Assembly (NCBI GenBank): GCA_965249615.1
Contig: CBDFMI010000004.1
Location: 1 to 64,000, forward strand
Direction: 5' to 3'
Source of the DNA: G963555815 sp965249615 [NCBI: bacterium]
GTDB lineage: Bacteria > UBA8248 > JACPRG01
DNA length: 64,000 bases
Below, one piece after another: positions 44,568-53,030 of the stretch. Position 1 is the first letter of the stretch. Every line of letters begins with the position of its first letter. Below the pieces are notes generated by a model. It saw only the letters and a list, made by a program, of their open reading frames with translations. It had not been told where the DNA came from and searched no databases. Position numbers and translations under genes: made by a program.

Positions 44568-47500
44568 CGTCACCACGCTTCTAAGAGAGCCCGTCCTTGA
44601 CGTCTCCGACGTCAGGCGCGGATGGAACTGGAGGGCAGAAGACTTCTCGCTGGGGGGAGAAGAAGTCGTTGCGGCACCTTCGCAGACTCCGCCGACAGAA
44701 GGTGCCCCCTCGGAAGAAGCCCCTCCACCGGGTGTTCTCGCCATCGGTTCCCGTCCCGGCGGGGCGGACCTCTTCATCAACGGGGAGGATAAGGGTAAAA
44801 CTTGGGAGGATGGTCTGCGGGATTTCGAGCTTCCTCCCGGCGCTTACATCATTGCCCTCCACAAGGACGGTTATCATTCCTTTCGCTTTCGATATGAACT
44901 CGAACCCGAGCAGCGGCGCGAGATCCGACCCGAACTAGACCTTGTGCGGGAGGAGGCCCCGCCCGTCGCTCGCACGATCACGGTCCCCAACGTCATGGGT
45001 CTGTCATTAGAGGTTGCCCGAAATGTCCTGGGGGAAGCGGGGTTTCGGGGAACGGAGGCTGGCACGGCCCTCACCACAGACCCGGCTCAGGTGAACAACG
45101 TGATGAGCCAGAGTCCGGTGGGAGAGACTCAAGCGCCTCCGGGTAGCGATGTAAGCCTCGTCATCGGCCACAGAGAAGGCCCGCCGCCCCAAACTCCGCC
45201 CGGGCGCAAGGTCATGGTCCCCGACGTGGTGGGGAAATCCATCGAAGACGCCCAGGTCGCCCTGAGCGAGGCGGGGCTTGACGCGAAGGTGGTGGGCCAC
45301 CAGGACACATCAGATCCCGCCCTTCAGGACCAGGTGGTGCATCAGGCTCCTCCGGGGGGGACTGAGTTGCCCCGCGGGAACCATGTAAACCTCAGGCTCT
45401 ATCGCATTGCCGGGGCCCCGCCCGGGCGCAAGGTCATGGTCCCCGACGTGGTGGGGAGGTCCCTCGAAGACGCCCAGGTCGCCCTGGGTCAGGCGGGGCT
45501 TGACGCGAAGGTGGTGGGCCGCCAGGACACACTGGACCCTGCCCTGGCGGACCAGGTGGTGCATCAGGCCCCTCCGGGGGGGACTGAGTTGCCTGATGGG
45601 AACCATGTAAACCTTAGGCTCTATCGCTTTGCCGTGGCCCAGCTTGTAGATGTCCACCGGTGGTTCCATCCCGCGAGCGGCGACCACTTCTACACCACCG
45701 ACCCGAGCGGAGAACTCGCCCCTAGCTCTGGCTACACCAATGAGGGCGTGGCGGGCTACGTCTTGCCGGCGGAAGGCGCAGCGCCCCGTCCCTCGCCGTC
45801 CCTCCTCCCGGTCCCCAATGTACAGAATGACCCGCTTGAAGTGGCCGAGCGCAAGCTTCGCGAGGCCGGGCTTGAGGCGAAGGTGGTGGGGAACCAGGGG
45901 ACACGCGATGCCGCCCTCAAGGATCGTGTGGCGGTTCAGGCGCCTGGGGCAGGGGCCCGGGTGTCCCGCGGAAGCGTAGTGGACCTCACGCTTTACAGCC
46001 TGGTCGCGCCCACGCCCCCAGCGCGAGCAACGCCGCCCCGGGTCAGTTGGACCCCTGGGGCCTCTATCCCCACCCCGCGGTTTTCCCCCCACGCCGCAGC
46101 GATCGATGGGCTTCTTTATGTCGTAGGGGGCCACGATAGCAGGGCGGACACGCCTGTGCTGGAGGTGTACAACCCGTCAACGGCGACGTGGAAGAGTTTG
46201 GCCTCCCTGCCCAGAGCGGGTTCCGGCAACTTGGGTCGGTATGGCGGCGTGGTGGGGGTCATCAACGACAAGATCTATCTGGTGGGCGGGTGGCGCATTT
46301 CTCCCCCCCTTCCCACGGGCACGCTGCACATCTACGACCCGAAAGCGAATAGCTGGACCCGAGGGGCCTCAATCCCGGTCCCGCCCTCTCGACTCAGCGC
46401 TTGCTCCGCCGGTGGGGTGATCGACGGGAAGCTCTACGTCCTGACGGCCTGCAACGGTCACAGCGGCTTTTTTAAATTCTTCCATGTCTATGACCCCGGT
46501 CAGAACAGATGGACCCAGCTTCGCGATGCGCCCAATATCCACGCCGATGCGGCTGCAGGGGTCATCGGTGGGAAGTTCTACGTGGCGGGGGGCGGCATAT
46601 GGGGTAACCCCTCGGCCGCACTCGACGTCTACGACCCAGGGACAAATAACTGGACCACCCATCCCTCCATGCCCACGGCCCGCTCAGCAGTGACCGCTGC
46701 GGTCATCAATGACCGGATCTATGTCGTGGGGGGCCACGATGGCAACAACCCCGTAGGCACCATGGAGGTCCTCGACCGCGTTGGCGTCACCCTCCCGCGG
46801 GGCCTGGGGAGAAGGCCGCCCCGGCGCGTCCCGGTCCCCGATGTCCTGAACCAGACCCTCCCTCAGGCGAACCAAATGTTGGCCCAGGCCGGGCTTCAGG
46901 GAGTAGTGGGGGGGTCCCAGGAGACGCCAGATTCCTCCTTGAGCGAGAAGGTGGCAGTTCAGGCCCCTGAGGCGGGGGCCCAGGTGACCCCTGGGAGTTC
47001 TGTGAACCTGACGCTCTACCGCGGTCCGGTCTCTGTCCCGAACGTCGAAGGCCAGGCTTTAGCCGGCGCGGCCACCCTTCTGACCAGCCGGGGTCTCGAC
47101 TCCCGCGTGGCATTTTTCGCCGAGACGTGCAATCAGCAGCGGCATGACACGGTGGCGGATCAGGACCCCCGCGCCGATACGAGCGTCAAGTGGGGGACGG
47201 TCGTTGAGCTCACCGAGTACCGCCTCAACCCCGACAATTCCACGGTTCCGGATGTCCGCAACCAGATTTTCGCCGAGGCTCAGAGGGTTCTCATTAATGC
47301 GGGTTTCCAGGCTCAAGAGGCGACATCGTACGTCCCCACGAAAGACCAAAACGTAAGTCGCCACGTGGCGGGCCAGGGCATGGGGCCCAACTCGTGCGAA
47401 AAGAGGGGGACGGTGGTTCCTCTCACGCTGTACCGCTTTGTAGCCGATCAAGCGACAGTGCCCGACGTCACGAACAAGAATATCAGTGACGCGCGGAGAA

Positions 47501-48339
47501 TTCTTCAAGGCCTGGGGTTCTCCGTTGAAGAGGGCGAATTCGTCAACACGACCGACTGGGCCCAGCATTTTATGGTTGCGAGGCAGAGCCCTGCTCCCAA
47601 TGAAGTTGCCGCCCCTGGCAAGACGGTCGTTCGCCTCGCGATATACTGGTCTCCTGATGTGGGTGCCATCGTTCCAGACCTGGCCAAGCGTTCTGTGGAT
47701 GAGGCCAGGGCCATGCTGAGTCCGCGGGGTTATCAATACCGGGTGGACGGTTACGTCAGCACATCTGACCAATCACTGCACTACCGGGTGGCCAGTCAGT
47801 CCCCAGGCCCGGACGCGCGTCTCAACCCGGGGAACACTGTCGGGGTGAGACTCTACAGCTATTCCCCCGGGGGCCAGATCATCGTGCCGGACGTCTCGAA
47901 TGAGAATATCAACCGGGCCATGACGCTCCTGGGCAGTGCGGGACTCGCCGCCCACCCCGCCGCCGGCTCTGTCGACACGCACGACCCGAATCTGCGAAAC
48001 CTTGTGGCAAGGCAGGACCCCGCTCCCAACACGCGCGTCAATCGGGGGACAGACGTCGGCCTGGTGATGTATCGTTTCGTCGCCAACGTCGTCGTGCCCA
48101 ACGTCTTCAATGAACCCCTGACCGACGCCCAGAGTTTACTGACCGACCGGGGACTCAGATACCGCGTGGACGGGCGCATCGACACGCCCAACCGGGACCT
48201 CGATGGCCGCGTGGCCACTCAGACCCCACCCCCCGACGTAACGGTGGACGTCGAACAACAGGGCGTGATACGCCTCCAAGTGTATCGACACACGGCGGGC
48301 TCAGTGGATGAGATCGTCGTCCCCAACGTCGTCGACTAG
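44548..48339 (+). CDS. Giant exported PEGA-PASTA-kelch repeat protein, main part
   Basis: About 1,260 codons entered from 44061 by a one-base frame correction. Order: end of the N-terminal domain (ARVHDVTTLLREPVLDVS), a PEGA domain (PGGADLFINGEDKG), three PASTA units, a DUF5648-like HRWFHPASGDHFYTTDP motif, a fourth PASTA, a kelch propeller of about five repeats (LLYVVGGHDS, KIYLVGGWR, KFYVAGGG, RIYVVGGHDG), then eight more PASTA units, the last one interrupted by TAG. PASTA domains usually bind muropeptides or beta-lactams in Ser/Thr kinases and PBPs; no kinase or PBP domain is present. Likely a cell-surface or periplasmic binder. Confidence 0.75.
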   Translation: MLARVHDVTTLLREPVLDVSDVRRGWNWRAEDFSLGGEEVVAAPSQTPPTEGAPSEEAPPPGVLAIGSRPGGADLFINGEDKGKTWEDGLRDFELPPGAYIIALHKDGYHSFRFRYELEPEQRREIRPELDLVREEAPPVARTITVPNVMGLSLEVARNVLGEAGFRGTEAGTALTTDPAQVNNVMSQSPVGETQAPPGSDVSLVIGHREGPPPQTPPGRKVMVPDVVGKSIEDAQVALSEAGLDAKVVGHQDTSDPALQDQVVHQAPPGGTELPRGNHVNLRLYRIAGAPPGRKVMVPDVVGRSLEDAQVALGQAGLDAKVVGRQDTLDPALADQVVHQAPPGGTELPDGNHVNLRLYRFAVAQLVDVHRWFHPASGDHFYTTDPSGELAPSSGYTNEGVAGYVLPAEGAAPRPSPSLLPVPNVQNDPLEVAERKLREAGLEAKVVGNQGTRDAALKDRVAVQAPGAGARVSRGSVVDLTLYSLVAPTPPARATPPRVSWTPGASIPTPRFSPHAAAIDGLLYVVGGHDSRADTPVLEVYNPSTATWKSLASLPRAGSGNLGRYGGVVGVINDKIYLVGGWRISPPLPTGTLHIYDPKANSWTRGASIPVPPSRLSACSAGGVIDGKLYVLTACNGHSGFFKFFHVYDPGQNRWTQLRDAPNIHADAAAGVIGGKFYVAGGGIWGNPSAALDVYDPGTNNWTTHPSMPTARSAVTAAVINDRIYVVGGHDGNNPVGTMEVLDRVGVTLPRGLGRRPPRRVPVPDVLNQTLPQANQMLAQAGLQGVVGGSQETPDSSLSEKVAVQAPEAGAQVTPGSSVNLTLYRGPVSVPNVEGQALAGAATLLTSRGLDSRVAFFAETCNQQRHDTVADQDPRADTSVKWGTVVELTEYRLNPDNSTVPDVRNQIFAEAQRVLINAGFQAQEATSYVPTKDQNVSRHVAGQGMGPNSCEKRGTVVPLTLYRFVADQATVPDVTNKNISDARRILQGLGFSVEEGEFVNTTDWAQHFMVARQSPAPNEVAAPGKTVVRLAIYWSPDVGAIVPDLAKRSVDEARAMLSPRGYQYRVDGYVSTSDQSLHYRVASQSPGPDARLNPGNTVGVRLYSYSPGGQIIVPDVSNENINRAMTLLGSAGLAAHPAAGSVDTHDPNLRNLVARQDPAPNTRVNRGTDVGLVMYRFVANVVVPNVFNEPLTDAQSLLTDRGLRYRVDGRIDTPNRDLDGRVATQTPPPDVTVDVEQQGVIRLQVYRHTAGSVDEIVVPNVVD
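45201..45644 (+). repeat. Tandem 222-bp duplication encoding PASTA units 2 and 3
   Basis: The segment from 45201 recurs from 45423 with few differences; both begin CGGGCGCAAGGTCATGG. Period 222 bp equals 74 codons, one PASTA unit plus linker. The high nucleotide identity indicates a recent duplication compared with the other, diverged units. Confidence 0.85.
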
Positions 48340-48537
48340 AATGTCAATGACGCCCGGCAAGTTCTTCGTGAACAGGGGCTCGCGGGCTCGCACCACGTGG
48401 ACTTCCGTGTCTGGACGGACAAGAATGATCTCCATCTCAAAATATTCAGCCAGAGCCCGCCTCCCGGCGCCCGGGTGAAGCGCGGGACTATTGTCAGATT
48501 CTCCGTGTATTTGTACGCGCCGGGCCGGTTCCGTTAG
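48340..48537 (+). pseudogene. C-terminal PASTA remainder behind an in-frame TAG
   Basis: The frame of the giant protein continues past TAG 48337-48339: NVNDARQVLREQGLAGS completes the PASTA helix that began VVPNVVD, and SPPPGARVKRGTIVRFSVYL completes its last strands, ending at TAG 48535-48537. So the stop at 48337 splits a single PASTA domain. Confidence 0.65.
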
Positions 48538-48620
48538 TCTCACGGTCCCTAGGGTGTGCAGTGGGAGAGGCTAAAAAGCAGTCTTTTCTGAAGGTGGGAT
48601 AGCGGATCTAGAAACGTCTT

Positions 48621-49637
48621 TTATGGTTTGATAATCACCTTAATAGATTCCTTGGCGTCGACGACGAGCTGAAATCCCGCCTGTATCTCTTCCAGTTTCA
48701 ATCGATGCGTGATCATGTCCCTCACGTTCACCCGCCGGGAACGAATGATTTCTATCGATTCCTCAAGATCGACCGGCGCGGCGCCATAAGTTGACACCAA
48801 AGTAATTTGATTGTTCCAGAGGTGGTTCAAGTTGACAGGCGTTTCAACCCCCGGGCTTGAGGGTGCGAAAAGCTGGACCACGCCTCCCCTGTCAGCGCAG
48901 TTCAACGCCTGGTCGATCGCCGATCCGGCTCCCGTGCAAAGGATCACCCGGTCCGCCAGCCTGCCATCGTTTACCTGGCGTAGATATCCCGGCACGTCTT
49001 CGGCCGCGTGCACCGCGTCCGCCCCGAATTTTTTGGCGGCGTTCAGCCGGCTCTCGTCAATATCCGTTGCAATCACCTGTTTGGCCCCCGCCGCGATGGC
49101 CAATTGAATGTGCAACAGGCCGGAAATCCCGCTTCCGATGATCAACACGCTGTGACCGGGTTCTAGCCTTGCCAGCCTTTGCCCGCGCACCACACATCCC
49201 AAAGGTTCGATGAACACGCCGTCTTCATAAGACAGCTCGTCCGGTAGAACATACGTGCCTCTGTCGACGTTTATTTCCGGGATGCGTATGAACTCCGAAA
49301 AGCCACCGGGGTCGAAATTTGTCCGGTGCAGAGTGTCACAGGCCGTATGGTGCCCATCTGAGCAATATTTGCACGTGTTGCATGGGACATGATGTGAGAC
49401 AAAGACTCTGCCGCCGACTTTATATCCTTTTACTTTCTCTCCAACCTCGACGATTTCCCCCGTGATTTCGTGGCCCAGCACCCTGGGGGCCGTTTTCACC
49501 CGGTACCACTCCATCACGTCGCTGCCGCAGATCCCGCTGGCGGCCACCTTGACCAACAGCTCGCCTGGTCCGATTTTCGGCATGGGAATCTCTTCGACGC
49601 GAACGTCGCTATTGCTGTAGTACATGCCTACGCGCAT
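48621..49637 (-). CDS. Zinc-dependent medium-chain alcohol/polyol dehydrogenase
   Basis: 338 residues. Catalytic zinc site: GICGSDVMEW and GHEITGEIVEVG; structural zinc lobe: CNTCKYCSDGHHTAC; NAD motif GSGISGLLHIQLA and the Asp-containing IATDIDESRL pointing to NAD rather than NADP. Related enzymes oxidise sorbitol, threonine or cyclic polyols. It lies 45 bp after the aldolase-like gene on the same strand, so the two probably act on successive intermediates. Substrate unknown. Confidence 0.87.
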   Translation of the reverse strand: MRVGMYYSNSDVRVEEIPMPKIGPGELLVKVAASGICGSDVMEWYRVKTAPRVLGHEITGEIVEVGEKVKGYKVGGRVFVSHHVPCNTCKYCSDGHHTACDTLHRTNFDPGGFSEFIRIPEINVDRGTYVLPDELSYEDGVFIEPLGCVVRGQRLARLEPGHSVLIIGSGISGLLHIQLAIAAGAKQVIATDIDESRLNAAKKFGADAVHAAEDVPGYLRQVNDGRLADRVILCTGAGSAIDQALNCADRGGVVQLFAPSSPGVETPVNLNHLWNNQITLVSTYGAAPVDLEESIEIIRSRRVNVRDMITHRLKLEEIQAGFQLVVDAKESIKVIIKP

Positions 49638-49682
49638 CGTGATGGCCCGGAATTTTTTAGTGCAACTTGGCTGTTCGGGGTT

Positions 49683-50591
49683 TCAAACCGCAATGGGTTT
49701 GCTACTTTTGAGCTCCAGGAAGAGCTGGTATGCTTCCTTGGCCTTGAAATTCTCGTGGACGACTGATCTGACAGCCCTGATCATGGCGACAGGGTGATCA
49801 CTCTGAAAAATGTTCCTCCCCATATCAACTCCAGCGGCCCCGGATTGAATCGCTTGGTAGGAAAATTCCAGAGCGGCCTTCTCGGCCACCTTTTTTCCGC
49901 CCGCAATAACAATAGGGACGAAACATCCATTGACCACCTGCTCAAAGTCCTTGCAGTAATAGGTTTTTACGATGTCAGCGCCATGCTCAGCGACAATTCT
50001 GGAGGCCAGGCCGAGATAACGGGCGTCCCTTGCCATTTCTTTGCCCACAGCGGTTATTCCCAGAACAACAAGGCCCTCTCTCTTCGCGTCGTCCGACATC
50101 TTGGATAGGTTCAAGATGGTCTGTCTTTGATACCTGGAGCCGACGTAAATCGAGACCGACACCCCGTCCACCTTCAACCGCTTCGCTTCTCCAATCGAGA
50201 CCGTAACTCCTTCATTCGATAATTCCCTGTTCATTATTTCGCCTGCCACTCTATCTCGAAGTGCTTTCAACTCTTTGGTGGTTTTGACCCCCTGGCTTCT
50301 GATCTTGAACTCTCTTTCCAACTCAACGGGGTCGTTGTAGACCATGCTGTTGCCACCGGAGGCCCTGAGAATGATAGCCGTCTCCGCTTCCGGATGTACG
50401 CAGTGAATCAGAACACCTTTCGCGGGGCTCAGCGCATCACAGTAAGAAAGAAGAGGTTTGATGGTTTGACCTGGATTTTCCAATCCACTCGTGGGCCCCT
50501 GGAAGTAACCGTGGTCAACCGCCAGCATGACGGTCCTGCCGGTCTCTGGCTTTATTATCTTTGCCAGACGGCCCTCTAGTTCAGAATGCAT
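49683..50591 (-). CDS. Class I aldolase / LsrF-ADH synthase-like lyase
   Basis: 302 residues of the DeoC/LsrF TIM-barrel family. MLAVDHGYFQGPTSGLENPG, the Schiff-base Lys in GADIVKTYYCKDFEQVV and PIVIAGGKKVAEK are typical of LsrF (thiolase of phosphorylated AI-2) and of archaeal aminodideoxyheptulosonate synthases. No lsr or shikimate genes are next to it, so the reaction is open. It is paired with the Zn-dehydrogenase. The start ATG 50591 has GGAGGG upstream. Confidence 0.82.
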   Translation of the reverse strand: MHSELEGRLAKIIKPETGRTVMLAVDHGYFQGPTSGLENPGQTIKPLLSYCDALSPAKGVLIHCVHPEAETAIILRASGGNSMVYNDPVELEREFKIRSQGVKTTKELKALRDRVAGEIMNRELSNEGVTVSIGEAKRLKVDGVSVSIYVGSRYQRQTILNLSKMSDDAKREGLVVLGITAVGKEMARDARYLGLASRIVAEHGADIVKTYYCKDFEQVVNGCFVPIVIAGGKKVAEKAALEFSYQAIQSGAAGVDMGRNIFQSDHPVAMIRAVRSVVHENFKAKEAYQLFLELKSSKPIAV

Positions 50592-50881
50592 GTGGGTCCC
50601 TCCGAACTGGAAGAGGAGGTCTTTCTTTCTGTGGCCTTGAATTTAAGTGTACTTGACGCCCTTGACCAGCGCAATCCCCACCGATCCGGCTTTCCTCGAC
50701 TTGAATCCGCGGGGACGATAAGAACGGAAGTTTATGCCCCGAGGATATTGACAGTCGCCAAGAGTCTATGGTAGGTGATTTTGGTCTATTCAGGGACATC
50801 TGAGGTCTGACTGGCTTTTGGCGGGACGGCGATTTGCGCCTTGCAGGGTAGTGATTTGCGCCTTGAATGGGGAGGCAGACG
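50592..50881. other. Intergenic region with 22-bp-spaced direct repeats
   Basis: 290 bases, no gene. GATTTGCGCCTTG occurs at 50831-50843 and again at 50853-50865, an exact 13-bp direct repeat 22 bp apart (two helical turns), just before the ribosome-binding site of the small gene at 50882. A TTGACA lies near 50748 but without a good -10 box. Confidence 0.55.
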
Positions 50882-51262
50882 ATGCGGGGTTCAGAACCAA
50901 GGGCTGAAAAAGGGGTTCCAAAAAGGGTAGAGGAGGTTTCTCCCGCTGACTCAGCCCTTCGGGATGAGGCCCTCGAGGGCTGGAAGGCCGTCGTAGAGGC
51001 CGCGTGGTCCCTTTCAAATCTCCGTTCCGGCTTGGTGGATGTGACGCCCCGCCTGAAGGGCCCCCCTGAGGCGCTCAACCTCCTCAAGGAGTCCGTCGAG
51101 TCTATCCAGCGAACCTCGACCCTGGACACGGTGGAAGAGGAGATCCGGAGGGCGGCGGCCGACCTCAAAACTTTCTCGGAGGATCTTCTGGGGGTCCAGG
51201 GGATCTTGGAGGAGACCCTCCAGGCCATCTGGAGGAGGCGAGGCGCCCTCAAGCCCCCCTAA
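50882..51262 (+). CDS. Small helical protein of unknown function
   Basis: 126 residues, rich in charged helices (LLKESVESIQRTSTLDTVEE, EEIRRAAADLKTFSEDLLGV), with no signal peptide or membrane span. Not recognised. ATG 50882 has GGGAGG six bases upstream; the preceding direct repeats suggest regulated expression. It precedes the acyl-CoA operon on the same strand. Confidence 0.5.
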   Translation: MRGSEPRAEKGVPKRVEEVSPADSALRDEALEGWKAVVEAAWSLSNLRSGLVDVTPRLKGPPEALNLLKESVESIQRTSTLDTVEEEIRRAAADLKTFSEDLLGVQGILEETLQAIWRRRGALKPP

Positions 51263-51341
51263 ATTCAGCGGATCCCTCAGGCGGAAGACGGCCCTGTCCG
51301 ATGTCTTCTGCCATGAGGATTTTTCTCCACCCATCACCATT

Positions 51342-51635
51342 TTGGCCATCGAAGGACTCGCCGTGTACAACGATTTTTGCTCCGAAGGTTTCATGCTGAA
51401 AAGGCCCCTCGCCCTCGACGCGATCCAGGTCCGTCTGGCCGGCCTTGGAAAGATGGTCAGTCTTGGCCCAAGGGGGTTTCGTTTCATCCCCGAGGATCGA
51501 AGGTGGCCGCCCACCTACTTCAACCCCGACGGGTCTTTTGAAGTCATCATGAAGGACCTGGATTATGACGACGTCTTGAACTACGTGGACGAATTGAGCT
51601 CGCGCCTGGGTGTGGAAGTTCTCCGAGGCGCCTGA
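51342..51635 (+). CDS. Small protein upstream of the CoA ligase gene, unknown
   Basis: About 97 residues from a TTG, or 80 from ATG 51393 (MLKRPLALDA) which has a GAAGG five bases upstream. The sequence is compact and globular-looking: DAIQVRLAGLGKMVSLGPRG, then WPPTYFNPDGSFEVIMKDLD and YVDELSSRLGVEVL. No family recognised. The open frame extends upstream without a start, so the N-terminus is uncertain. It ends 15 bases before the ligase and may be its translational partner. Confidence 0.5.
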   Translation: MAIEGLAVYNDFCSEGFMLKRPLALDAIQVRLAGLGKMVSLGPRGFRFIPEDRRWPPTYFNPDGSFEVIMKDLDYDDVLNYVDELSSRLGVEVLRGA

Positions 51636-51650
51636 CCAGGAAGGGGGAAG

Positions 51651-52997
51651 ATGGATCGGAACTGCTTCCAGCCGGAGGTGGAGACCCTGCCGGTCGAGAA
51701 GCTGAAGGCCCTTCAGCTGGAACGGCTCAAATCCATCGTGGATCGTGTCTATCATCAAATCCCCTTCTACAGAAAGCTCTACGACGAAGCGGACGTCAAA
51801 CCCTCGGACATCCGCCATCTGGAGGACATCCGACGGTTGCCCTTCCTGGAGAAGGCTTCGGTGCGTGGGGCCTACCCCACGGGGAATGTCCTCGCCCCGC
51901 GTGAGGAGCTCCTGGAGATGCACAGCACCTCTGGCACCACGGGGAAGCCAGTCCTCGTCTTCGCCACCCGAAACGACTTAGATCTCTGGGGGGATCTCAA
52001 TGCCCGGGAGCTTTGGATGGTGGGGCTTCGACCGGGAGACAGTCTCCTCAACGCCTATGGTTATGGCCTTCCGACAGGGGGGTTTGGCTTCCATTACGGG
52101 GCTCACAAGATGGGCGTTCTCGCCATCCCCACCGGCTCCGGCCAGGTGGACCGCCAGCTCGACCTCCTGGTGGACCTCGGCGTGACGGCCTTTTGTATGA
52201 CCCCCTCCTTCGCCCTCTACGTGGGACAAAGGGCCAAAGAGCGGGGGCTGGACCTGGCAAAGGGGGCCAAGTGCCGAATCGGTCTCTTTGGCGCTGAGCC
52301 CTGGCCCTGGTCCACCCGAATGAAGATCGAAGCGCTCTTTGGGATCACGGCCTATGACGAATTCGGAATGACGGAGTTCCTGGGGCCCGGGATGACGTGT
52401 GAGTGCCCACTTCGCCACCGGGACCAGGGCATGCACGCCTGGGCCGATGCCTTTCTGGCCGAGTGCATTGACCCCAAGACAGAGGAGCCCGTTCCGGACG
52501 GGAGCCCGGGGGAGATGGTCTGGACGACGCTGGCCTTTGAGGGCAGTCCCTTCATCCGCTACCGGAGCCGTGACCTCGCCTCTTTCACCTGGGAGTCCTG
52601 TGAGTGCGGCCGGACCCACCCCCGCATGGGGGCCATCAAGGGGAGGACGGACGACGCCGTCCCCATCAGCGGTTTCATTGTCTTCCCGAGCCAGGTGGAG
52701 GAGGCCCTTCTTCAGTTTGAGGAAATGGGCGCTAACTTCCGCATGGTGATCGATACCGATAAGCGGGGCATGGACCATTTCAGCCTGCGAGTGGAGGTGA
52801 AGGACCCGGACCTCCTCGGCCGCCCGGAGCAGCGCGAAAACCTCGAGAAGAAAATGCAGGGGGCCGTCCAGTCGGTGGCGGGCGTCAAGCCCAAGATTGT
52901 TGAGCTCCTGAAGCCCGACGCCCTTCCCCGGGTGACGGCCGGGGAAGGAAAGACGGCGAGCGCTAGAGTGGAAGACCATCGGAAAAAACACGACTAA
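51651..52997 (+). CDS. paaK: Phenylacetate-CoA ligase-family adenylating enzyme
   Basis: 448 residues of the AMP-forming PaaK family. The phosphate loop is MHSTSGTTGKPVLVF; DEFGMTEFLGPGMTCEC carries the acyl-adenylate binding region, and RDLASFTWESCECGRTHPRM and GRTDDAVPISG are the PaaK-type hinge motifs. These ligases activate phenylacetate or other aromatic acids; substrate choice is not determined. With the CoA-transferase subunits it forms an operon. The AGGAAGGGGGAAG ribosome-binding site is strong. Confidence 0.88.
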   Translation: MDRNCFQPEVETLPVEKLKALQLERLKSIVDRVYHQIPFYRKLYDEADVKPSDIRHLEDIRRLPFLEKASVRGAYPTGNVLAPREELLEMHSTSGTTGKPVLVFATRNDLDLWGDLNARELWMVGLRPGDSLLNAYGYGLPTGGFGFHYGAHKMGVLAIPTGSGQVDRQLDLLVDLGVTAFCMTPSFALYVGQRAKERGLDLAKGAKCRIGLFGAEPWPWSTRMKIEALFGITAYDEFGMTEFLGPGMTCECPLRHRDQGMHAWADAFLAECIDPKTEEPVPDGSPGEMVWTTLAFEGSPFIRYRSRDLASFTWESCECGRTHPRMGAIKGRTDDAVPISGFIVFPSQVEEALLQFEEMGANFRMVIDTDKRGMDHFSLRVEVKDPDLLGRPEQRENLEKKMQGAVQSVAGVKPKIVELLKPDALPRVTAGEGKTASARVEDHRKKHD

Positions 52998-53030
52998 AAA
53001 TCCCGAGTTCACTGAATGAGGATGTGACTG

